Below, piece by piece: positions 1-5,930 of a DNA stretch of 12,359 nucleotides; position 1 is the stretch's first letter, and each line of letters begins with the position of its first letter. The position numbers were made by a program, and so were the translations under genes. The notes under the pieces were generated by a model. The model was not told where the DNA came from, made no database searches, and worked only from the letters and a program-made list of their open reading frames with translations. Origin of the DNA: Thermosulfurimonas sp. (GTDB taxonomy: Bacteria; Desulfobacterota; Thermodesulfobacteria; Thermodesulfobacteriales; Thermodesulfobacteriaceae); assembly GCA_015487645.1 (NCBI GenBank), contig WFPH01000036.1:1-12359 (forward strand), written 5' to 3'.

Positions 1-729
1 AAGATCCAGTTACCCAAAATGGTGCGGCCCTCTCCGGAAGTCTTCCGGAAAGCCCTTGAGGGTCGGCGCCTGAAGGGGATCTCCCGAAAGGGAAAACTCC
101 TGATCTTCGATTTCGGGAAAGAGAGCCTCCTCGTGCATCTCGGCCTCACCGGGGCCCTCGTTTACCAGAAAGATGGCCATCGTCCCCCTCATACCCATGT
201 GATCCTGAGCTTCGATGAAGGGTATCTCCTCTACACGGATTTAAGGCAGTTCGGCTGGCTGGAGGTGGTCGAAAGCCGGCGGCTTCCGGAACACAGGTTT
301 TACGCCTCCCTCGGCCCGGATGCCCTGGAGATCGGATATGCAGAATTTGAGAGCCGGCTCCTTCGTTCCCGTCGGGGCATAAAGGCCCTCCTGCTCGATC
401 AGAAGGTCATCGCGGGTCTGGGGAACATCTATACGGACGAGGCCCTTTTTCGGGCCGGGATTCACCCGGAAAGGAAAGCCGCCAGTCTCACGAGAGCGGA
501 GGTCCAGGCCCTTTATCAGGCTATCCAGGAGGTCCTCAACCTAGCCCTTGAGCTTCGTGGTTCTTCGGTGAGAAACTACGTGGACGGTACCGGGACCCCC
601 GGTCGGTTTCAGGAGGAACATTTGGTCTACGGAAAACGGGGACGGCCCTGCCCCCGCTGCGGTACCCCGCTGGCGTACCGGGTGGTGGCTACCCGGGGTA
701 CCACTTTCTGCCCCCGTTGTCAAAAATGA
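1..729 (+). CDS. mutM: Formamidopyrimidine-DNA glycosylase, 5'-truncated by window edge
   Basis: Base-excision repair enzyme (Fpg/MutM) that removes oxidised purines such as 8-oxoguanine and nicks the abasic site. The frame is open from base 1, and the residues before the first ATG (base 19) align with the family's N-terminal domain. The true start is therefore upstream of the window, with roughly 30 residues missing, including the catalytic Pro-Glu of the N-terminus. Visible family marks are a helix-two-turn-helix region (GLGNIYTDEALFRAGIHP), the YVDGTGTPGRFQ segment before the zinc finger, and a C-terminal CPRC...CPRC zinc finger ending in the usual FCPRCQK. The Arg of the TRGTTFC segment fits the conserved DNA-binding Arg of the finger. 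The combination favours MutM over Nei (endonuclease VIII). The stop codon at 727-729 overlaps the 3' end of the convergent signalling gene by 10 nt, leaving no room for an intergenic terminator. Confidence 0.93.
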   Translation, partial: KIQLPKMVRPSPEVFRKALEGRRLKGISRKGKLLIFDFGKESLLVHLGLTGALVYQKDGHRPPHTHVILSFDEGYLLYTDLRQFGWLEVVESRRLPEHRFYASLGPDALEIGYAEFESRLLRSRRGIKALLLDQKVIAGLGNIYTDEALFRAGIHPERKAASLTRAEVQALYQAIQEVLNLALELRGSSVRNYVDGTGTPGRFQEEHLVYGKRGRPCPRCGTPLAYRVVATRGTTFCPRCQK

Positions 730-2924
730 AGGTTAGGAAATTGCTCCACAAAAGCCAAAAAGTCTTTTTCAGGTAGAGGAGGAGAGTAAAGATATCCTTG
801 AATTTCTTCCACCCCTAAACCTTGGAGAAAGGCAAGCTGTTCTTTGCGCTCCACACCTTCGGCCACCACACTTTTCCCTAAACTACGGCTCAAGGAAACG
901 ATGGCCATTACCACTTGTGAGTCTTCCCGGCTCTGGGGTAGTTCTTTCACAAAAGAGTAGTCAATCTTTAACACCCGGGCTGGAATGCGTTTGAGATAGG
1001 CAAAAGAGGAGTATCCCGTACCAAAATCATCAAGAGCCACACTTACTCCCAAGGATTCAATTTCTTGAAAGATCTCTTCTGCTTCCGGCCCCGCCTCAAG
1101 CAGAAGGCTTTCCGTGATTTCTATTTCTACCTTTTGTGGATCCAGCTGGTTTTCGGAAAGGGCCTTATTAAGGACCCCAAGGAAACTCCCCTCCTTAAAC
1201 TGCCGTACCGAAAGATTAAAGGATCCTTTTAGAGAGTAAGGAAAGCGGCGCAAAAAGGCGAGAGTTTCTTTTATAACCCAGTGTCCTACTTCTACAATAA
1301 GACCGCTTTCTTCAAGCAAGGGAATGAAAAGACCCGGGGAAAGAATCCCTTTTTGGGGATGTTCCCAGCGCAGGAGGGCTTCAAACCCTGTAATTTGGGA
1401 AAGGGAAATGTTTATTCGAGGCTGAAAATAGAGGCAAAATTCACCGCGTTCAAGAGCTTTCTCTAGTTCCGCTAGCAAACTGAATCTTTCCTGGGTCTTT
1501 TGGGTAAGATGAGGAGAATAAAAGATGGTACTCCCTGGGCCTGTGTGTTGTGCTTTACGCAGGGCAAGCTCGCTTGTGGCAAGTAGATCTTTGGGAGAGC
1601 GGGCATCCTGAGGAAAGAGGCTTAAGCCATAGGAAAAAGAAATCTTAAAGGGGTGTTTATTTACTCGTATAAAGGAAGAAAGAACCTTTTGAAAATTTTT
1701 GAGCCAGGAGAAGTTTCTTTCTCCTGGCTCTAGGAGATAAGAAAAGGCAAAACTATCTGGATCAATTCGGGCTACGGTTCCTTTGGCCGAAGGTATTAAC
1801 TGGGAAAGTCTTGAGGCCACCTCCTTGAGGACTTGGTCTCCCGCAAGGTGTCCTTCGGTTTGATTGAAGAGGGAGAACCGATCTATATCAAGCGTGATGA
1901 GGGCAAGATTTAAGCCCATTTTTTGGGCTACCGAGATCTCGTGTTCTAAAGAAGCAAGGAAATAGCGTCGGTTGGGAAGACCGGTGAGCTCATCCCAGAA
2001 GAGGGCTTCCTCAAGCCGGCGACTTTTCTGGATGTATATATAGCCTAGGGAAAGATCACGAGCTATTTCTTCAAGAAGTTTTATTTCCGAAGGAGTAAAA
2101 AAAGAAGCCTTCTGAGAGGCCAGACAAAGGCTCCCTTTTTCTTCAATTTCTAAAGGGAATACAGCAAGAGAAGAGAGTCCCAAATTTTTAAGCCTTTCAA
2201 TCCAGGGTTCTTTGGGCGACTGACGTTTTAAATTTCCCAAGATGATAGATTCTTGAGGAAGAAAAAAACTGTAGGTATCTTTAAAAGAAAGGAATTCTTT
2301 TTCTATTTCTGATTTCCCAAAAATTGCAACAAGCGAATCTTTCTTTCCTTCTTTGATTATTACCCAAGCTAGGGTAAAATCTCCTTCACGCACCAGAATT
2401 TCACAGGCTCGCTGAAAGAGAGGTTTTATTTCTTCTCTTTCCTCAAAAATAAGGAGATTGATTTCTCGCAAGAGTGAATATATACGGTTAAGTCGTTTTA
2501 GTTCGCGAAGATACTCTTTAAAGGCCTTCTCTTGGACTTCGGCGTAGATTTCAGAAAATTCTAAGGCAAACAAAAAGAAAATACGTGTTAAGGCCTGGAG
2601 CTCCTTGCGGGAAAATTCCTTTTCTGTTTCTTGCCAGATAAACCAGAGGGCCTCTTTTACTTCTTTAAGAGATCCGCCTTGGGAGAAAAAATTTCGAACC
2701 GCTGTTTTTAGACTTGCCAACTTTTTGGAGGGATTTCTTATATATTCAAGAAATTGAGGAAAGATTTGGTAAAACAAAGAACTTTTTTCTCGGAGATCTT
2801 GTTTGAAGTTTTCGTTTTGGGCAGATTTCTTGAGTGTTTTGAAAAGGGCTTCGAGAAGGAATTTATCCTCTGTAGAGAAAAATTCCTTTGTGGGCCTATT
2901 TTTCATATTTGTTAATCTTATCAA
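720..2924 (-). CDS. GAF-GGDEF-EAL protein, probable c-di-GMP phosphodiesterase with degenerate GGDEF
   Basis: Predicted cytoplasmic c-di-GMP signalling protein of 734 residues, with no membrane segment or signal peptide seen. Residues 1-145 form a charged, helix-rich region I do not recognise. Residues about 150-300 look like a GAF sensor. A GGDEF domain spans about 308-470, starting at DELTGLPNRRYF, and an EAL domain about 480-730. The GGDEF signature is DPDSF (388-392), and no RxxD inhibitory site is visible upstream, so cyclase activity is unlikely. The EAL domain keeps E515-A-L, N570, E602, D632-D633 (DDFGTG), K653, E689 and Q709, so phosphodiesterase activity is expected. The degenerate GGDEF may act as a GTP-sensing regulator, as in some family members (inference). 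The listed start is TTG at 2924, with AGGGG five bases upstream; ATG at 2906 is equally plausible and neither has a strong Shine-Dalgarno. Base composition is clearly AT-richer than fpg or rel, especially at the 5' end, suggesting transfer. Confidence 0.9.
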   Translation of the reverse strand: MIRLTNMKNRPTKEFFSTEDKFLLEALFKTLKKSAQNENFKQDLREKSSLFYQIFPQFLEYIRNPSKKLASLKTAVRNFFSQGGSLKEVKEALWFIWQETEKEFSRKELQALTRIFFLFALEFSEIYAEVQEKAFKEYLRELKRLNRIYSLLREINLLIFEEREEIKPLFQRACEILVREGDFTLAWVIIKEGKKDSLVAIFGKSEIEKEFLSFKDTYSFFLPQESIILGNLKRQSPKEPWIERLKNLGLSSLAVFPLEIEEKGSLCLASQKASFFTPSEIKLLEEIARDLSLGYIYIQKSRRLEEALFWDELTGLPNRRYFLASLEHEISVAQKMGLNLALITLDIDRFSLFNQTEGHLAGDQVLKEVASRLSQLIPSAKGTVARIDPDSFAFSYLLEPGERNFSWLKNFQKVLSSFIRVNKHPFKISFSYGLSLFPQDARSPKDLLATSELALRKAQHTGPGSTIFYSPHLTQKTQERFSLLAELEKALERGEFCLYFQPRINISLSQITGFEALLRWEHPQKGILSPGLFIPLLEESGLIVEVGHWVIKETLAFLRRFPYSLKGSFNLSVRQFKEGSFLGVLNKALSENQLDPQKVEIEITESLLLEAGPEAEEIFQEIESLGVSVALDDFGTGYSSFAYLKRIPARVLKIDYSFVKELPQSREDSQVVMAIVSLSRSLGKSVVAEGVERKEQLAFLQGLGVEEIQGYLYSPPLPEKDFLAFVEQFPNLHF

Positions 2925-2944
2925 GTTAGCCCCTGCTTATCAAC

Positions 2945-2981
2945 TCCTTCCCTCGCCCGGATATGGGGTTTACATTAAAAT
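2945..2981. repeat. 37-bp perfect direct repeat, copy 1 (upstream of toxin-antitoxin pair)
   Basis: Begins TCCTTCCCTCGCCCGGATAT and ends GGGGTTTACATTAAAAT. It is identical over 37 bases to 3514-3550, and similarity stops on both sides. It lies in the 91-bp gap between the start of the GAF-GGDEF-EAL gene (minus strand) and the antitoxin gene (plus strand). The AT-rich end holds TTTACA (2969-2974) and TAAAAT (2976-2981), which resemble -35 and -10 hexamers but are not spaced as a pair, so a promoter is only suggested. Confidence 0.95.
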
Positions 2982-3015
2982 AAATAGTGACCTTTTAAAG
3001 GAGGAATAAGCCGAT

Positions 3016-3228
3016 ATGGAAATGTTTCCTGTCAGCGAAGAAAAATTGAGGCTTCTGGTGGAAGAAATAGTGGAAGAGAAGCTTCTGGAATTATTTGGGG
3101 ATCCGGATGAGGGCCTGGAGGTACTTCCTGAGCTTATTGAACGGCTTAAAAAACAAAGGGAACGGGTGAAGGCTGGAGAAAGGGGTATTCCCCTTGAGGA
3201 AGCAGTACGTGCCTTGGGACTTGAGTAG
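3016..3228 (+). CDS. Probable type II antitoxin partnered with RelE/ParE-like toxin
   Basis: A 70-residue acidic protein placed directly before a RelE/ParE-family toxin gene. The arrangement of small antitoxin first with its stop (TAG, 3226-3228) sharing one base with the GTG start of the toxin is the usual one for type II modules and implies translational coupling. An AAAGGAGG Shine-Dalgarno at 2997-3004 lies 11 bases before the ATG. The sequence has a long predicted helix rich in Glu and Leu (about 8-27), a basic stretch (KKQRERVKAGERG) and a C-terminus GIPLEEAVRALGLE, similar in style to the tails of RelB- or Phd-like antitoxins. I do not recognise a defined DNA-binding fold (ribbon-helix-helix, Phd/YefM or AbrB), so the family is left open and the call rests mainly on gene context. 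Expected role: bind and neutralise the toxin and possibly repress its own promoter. Confidence 0.7.
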   Translation: MEMFPVSEEKLRLLVEEIVEEKLLELFGDPDEGLEVLPELIERLKKQRERVKAGERGIPLEEAVRALGLE

Positions 3229-3506
3229 TGAGCTATCGGATTCATCTTCTTCCCGAGGCCCTGAAAGATCTTTCGCGGCTGGATAGATCCGCAAGTCGAC
3301 GAGTTATAACCAAACTTAAATGGTGGGCTGAAAATTTCGAAAGCCTTACACCTGAACCCCTTAAAGGTCCCTTGGAGGGATTTTATAAACTTCGGGTGGG
3401 AAACTATCGAGTTATTTGCGAAATTATTTTCCAAGAAAAGCTCATAATCGTTCATGCTGTAGGTCATCGCAGAGATATATACCGAAAACGTTCCGATCTC
3501 CCTTAG
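3228..3506 (+). CDS. RelE/ParE-family toxin
   Basis: Predicted 92-residue toxin of the RelE/ParE superfamily. RelE members are ribosome-dependent mRNA interferases and ParE members poison gyrase. The sequence shows the family pattern: N-terminal YRIHLLPEALKDLSRLD, a central LEGFYKLRVGNYRVICEI strand pair, and a C-terminal HAVGHRRDIYRK. R56, R61, R81 and Y85 are candidate active-site residues by position. The VGHRRDIY tail favours a RelE-like nuclease over ParE. It starts at GTG 3228-3230, overlapping the antitoxin stop by one base. Length is normal for the family and the frame is intact, so the module could be functional. Composition drops to about one-third GC near 3421-3480, unlike the neighbouring rel gene. 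It ends 7 bases before the second 37-bp repeat. Confidence 0.88.
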   Translation: MSYRIHLLPEALKDLSRLDRSASRRVITKLKWWAENFESLTPEPLKGPLEGFYKLRVGNYRVICEIIFQEKLIIVHAVGHRRDIYRKRSDLP

Positions 3507-3513
3507 ACTTAAA

Positions 3514-3550
3514 TCCTTCCCTCGCCCGGATATGGGGTTTACATTAAAAT
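3514..3550. repeat. 37-bp perfect direct repeat, copy 2 (immediately upstream of rel)
   Basis: Identical to 2945-2981. It occupies nearly all of the 45-bp gap between the toxin stop (3506) and the rel ATG (3552), so it doubles as the rel leader and translation-initiation region. No canonical Shine-Dalgarno is present at proper distance; the GGGG at 3534-3537 is 14 bases from the ATG. A short frame, ATG at 3532 encoding MGFTLKL, ends with TGA overlapping the rel start as ATGA. It is recorded only as a possible coupling device. Confidence 0.95.
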
Positions 3551-3551
3551 T

Positions 3552-5720
3552 ATGAAACGTCGGGATATTGTCCGTATAAGCGACATCCTAGACCAAATCC
3601 AGAGCTATCTTCCCGGAGCCAATACCTACTTGGTGGAGAAGGCCTACGTTTTCGCCGCCAAGGCCCATGCCGGCCAGATTCGAAAATCCGGCGAACCTTA
3701 TCTCGCCCATCCCCTGGCGGTGGCCTATATCCTTTCCCAGATGCGGCTCGATCTCCCCACCATTGCGGCTGGGCTCCTGCACGATACGGTGGAGGATTCC
3801 GCCACCACCATTGAGGATATCCGCAAGCACTTCGGGGAAGAAGTGGCCCTCATCGTAGACGGGGTGACCAAACTTTCGGCTCTGCCCACCTCCAGTCGGC
3901 TCCACCAGCAGGCCGAAAACTTCCGGAAGATGCTGCTTGCCATGGCCAAGGACCTGCGGGTCATCCTGGTGAAGCTCGCGGACCGGCTGCACAACATGCG
4001 GACGCTCGAGTATCAGCCGGAGCACAAGCGGCGTCGTATAGCTCAGGAAACCCTGGATATTTACGCTCCGCTGGCTAGCCGCCTGGGAATCGACTGGCTT
4101 AAACGGGAGCTTGAGGATCTGTCCTTTAGGTACCTCTACCCCGAGGACTACGAGAGGCTTAAGACCGAGGTGGAAAAACGGCTTGAGGAAGCCCAGGCCT
4201 ATGTGGAGGAGGTCAAAACCCTCATCCGCCAGACCCTTGAAAAGCATGGGATCAAGGCCCGGGTCCTGGGCCGGGCCAAACACCTCTGGAGCGTTTACCG
4301 CAAGCTCGAGCGTTACGGTCTTACTATCGACCAGCTGGATCAGATCTATGATCTCATCGGCTTTCGGGTGATCGTGAAGACGGTCAAGGAATGCTACGAG
4401 GTCCTAGGCATCATTCACGCCCTCTGGCCGCCCATTCCGGGGCGTTTCAAGGATTACATCAGTCTTCCGAAGCCCAATCTTTATCAGAGTCTTCACACTA
4501 CGGTCCTAGGTCCCAAGGGCAAACGGATCGAGATTCAAATCCGCACCGAAGAGATGGACCGTATCGCCAATGAGGGTATCGCCGCTCACTGGCTCTATAA
4601 GGAGGGGGCCATCCTTTCTCCGGGGCAGGCCAGGAAGTTTGAGTGGCTTGAGCGCCTGGTGGAACTCCAGAAGGAGCTCCAGAATCCCCGGGAGTTTCTG
4701 GAATCCTTACGGATGGACCTTTTTCCGGAGGAGGTCTATGTCTTTACCCCTCAAGGAGACATCAAGGTGCTCCCTCGGGGGGCTACTCCGGTGGACTTTG
4801 CTTACGCCATCCACACCGAAGTGGGGCACCACTGTGCCCGGGCCTGGGTAAATGGCCGGTTGGTGCCGCTGGACTATAAGCTCCAGACCGGGGATATCGT
4901 CAAAATAGACACCTCTCCGCAACATCGGCCCAGTCGCGACTGGCTTAAATTCGTGAAGACCAGCCGGGCCCGTAGCCGCATACGCCAGTGGTTGCGCACG
5001 GAAGAGAAGGAACGGGTGGTAGCGGCCGGCCGGGAGATGCTGGCCCGGGAGTTTCGGAAACATCGGAAAAATGTTTCCGAGTTTCTGGAATCCGAAAAAG
5101 CCCTAGAGGTAGCCCGTAAGTTCAACCTCAAGAGCGTGGAGGATCTTCTGGCGGCCGTGGGTTACGGTAAGCTCACGCCCCTTCAGGTGCTCAAGAAGTA
5201 CCTCGGAGAGGAAAAAACCGAGGAACCAACTAAGATAGTTTGCGAAAAGGTACCTGAGACCGGGGAGTACCGCTGTACCGGTGAGGTTCTCCTCATGGAC
5301 GGGACCCGGGATGTGCTCTTCCATCTCAGCCGGTGTTGCAATCCCGTGCCCGGCGACGAAGTGGTGGGTTACATCACCAGGGGGCGAGGGATCTCGGTCC
5401 ACCGCGTAAATTGTCCCAACGTGGCCCTTCTGGATGATGAGCGCAAGATAGAGGTCCGTTGGGAAAAGGCCGACGGGCAGGTGCATCCGGTTCGACTTTC
5501 AGTGATCACTCAGGATCGGAAGGGGATGCTGGCTGCCGTTTCCAGCGCGGTGAGCGCCGCAGAGGCCAACATCCTTAAAGCCGAGGTCCAGACTACCCCC
5601 GACCGTCGGGCCATCTTCGATATGGTGGTAGAGGTCACGGACCGGCGCCACCTTGAGAAGATCATGGCTAACGTCCGGTCCGTGGATGGGGTCCTTAAGG
5701 TGGAAAGGCGTCTGGCCTAA
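3552..5720 (+). CDS. rel: Bifunctional (p)ppGpp synthetase/hydrolase, RelA/SpoT (Rel) family
   Basis: Central stringent-response enzyme of 722 residues, normal for long RSH proteins. It makes (p)ppGpp from ATP and GTP/GDP and hydrolyses it back. The HD hydrolase domain (about 25-180) is intact: H53, the HDTVED motif at 77-82 and D144 of LADRLHN. The synthetase domain (about 215-350) has RFKD at 298-301, the RxKD signature of bifunctional enzymes rather than the ExDD of RelA-only ones, then KPNLYQSLHT and EIQIRTEEMDRIANEGIAAHW. A TGS domain follows (about 389-453), then a helical region, a conserved-cysteine zone (C595, C596, C621) and a C-terminal ACT domain (about 647-722). Both activities are therefore expected. 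ATG 3552 is the only sensible start: the upstream frame meets TAA at 3510-3512, and the conserved VRISDILDQI follows within ten residues. There is no clear Shine-Dalgarno. The 3' end overlaps convergent rpmB by 4 nt. Confidence 0.95.
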   Translation: MKRRDIVRISDILDQIQSYLPGANTYLVEKAYVFAAKAHAGQIRKSGEPYLAHPLAVAYILSQMRLDLPTIAAGLLHDTVEDSATTIEDIRKHFGEEVALIVDGVTKLSALPTSSRLHQQAENFRKMLLAMAKDLRVILVKLADRLHNMRTLEYQPEHKRRRIAQETLDIYAPLASRLGIDWLKRELEDLSFRYLYPEDYERLKTEVEKRLEEAQAYVEEVKTLIRQTLEKHGIKARVLGRAKHLWSVYRKLERYGLTIDQLDQIYDLIGFRVIVKTVKECYEVLGIIHALWPPIPGRFKDYISLPKPNLYQSLHTTVLGPKGKRIEIQIRTEEMDRIANEGIAAHWLYKEGAILSPGQARKFEWLERLVELQKELQNPREFLESLRMDLFPEEVYVFTPQGDIKVLPRGATPVDFAYAIHTEVGHHCARAWVNGRLVPLDYKLQTGDIVKIDTSPQHRPSRDWLKFVKTSRARSRIRQWLRTEEKERVVAAGREMLAREFRKHRKNVSEFLESEKALEVARKFNLKSVEDLLAAVGYGKLTPLQVLKKYLGEEKTEEPTKIVCEKVPETGEYRCTGEVLLMDGTRDVLFHLSRCCNPVPGDEVVGYITRGRGISVHRVNCPNVALLDDERKIEVRWEKADGQVHPVRLSVITQDRKGMLAAVSSAVSAAEANILKAEVQTTPDRRAIFDMVVEVTDRRHLEKIMANVRSVDGVLKVERRLA

Positions 5721-5914
5721 CGCACGGCCTTCTGTACCTTACCGGCCTTGATACACCGGGTGCAGACCCGCATCCTTTTCACCTGACCGTTGGGGAGACG
5801 CACCCGCACCCGCTGGAGATTAGGATACCACCAGCGACCGGAACGCTTGGCCGAGTGGCTGATCTGGTGACCGGTATGGGGACGCTTGCCGCAGATCTGG
5901 CAGATCCTGGCCAT
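5717..5914 (-). CDS. rpmB: Large-subunit ribosomal protein bL28
   Basis: A 65-residue basic protein of the 50S subunit. It starts MARICQICGKRP, has the family's NLQRVRV segment and ends with VCTRCIKAGKV. The two cysteine pairs CQIC (residues 5-8) and CTRC indicate the zinc-binding form of L28. A strong Shine-Dalgarno (AGGAGGA on the minus strand, complement of 5921-5927) sits 6 bases before the ATG. Only 16 bases separate it from the bamA stop, so it is probably the last gene of the lysS-lolC-lolD-bamA transcript. Its stop codon lies inside the stop region of the convergent rel gene (4-nt overlap, 5717-5720). Placement after bamA, where a periplasmic chaperone gene (skp/ompH) is often found, is a mild oddity. 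Confidence 0.95.
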   Translation of the reverse strand: MARICQICGKRPHTGHQISHSAKRSGRWWYPNLQRVRVRLPNGQVKRMRVCTRCIKAGKVQKAVR

Positions 5915-5930
5915 CTTTTCTCCTCCTAAC

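Noticed and set aside
2969..2998. Promoter for the toxin-antitoxin pair using TTTACA and TTTTAA
   Set aside because: The -10 match is poor and the spacing is 18; it is plausible but not supported enough to list as a feature.
2803..3009. 68-codon plus-strand frame spanning the signalling gene's start and repeat copy 1
   Set aside because: It overlaps the start of a well-supported gene on the other strand, and its end only reads through the repeat and the antitoxin Shine-Dalgarno.
2970..3467. 165-codon minus-strand open frame opposite the toxin-antitoxin pair
   Set aside because: Ser-rich translation, antisense to two coupled genes that show a family match and proper start signals.
2945..3550. 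The two 37-bp repeats as a minimal CRISPR array
   Set aside because: Only two copies exist, 532 bp apart with intact genes between, and no cas genes are present. The length matches a CRISPR repeat by coincidence.
3588..4283. 231-codon minus-strand open frame opposite rel
   Set aside because: It lies antisense to the conserved HD and synthetase domains, in GC-rich sequence where antisense frames stay open by codon bias. The translation shows no domain and it has no ribosome site.
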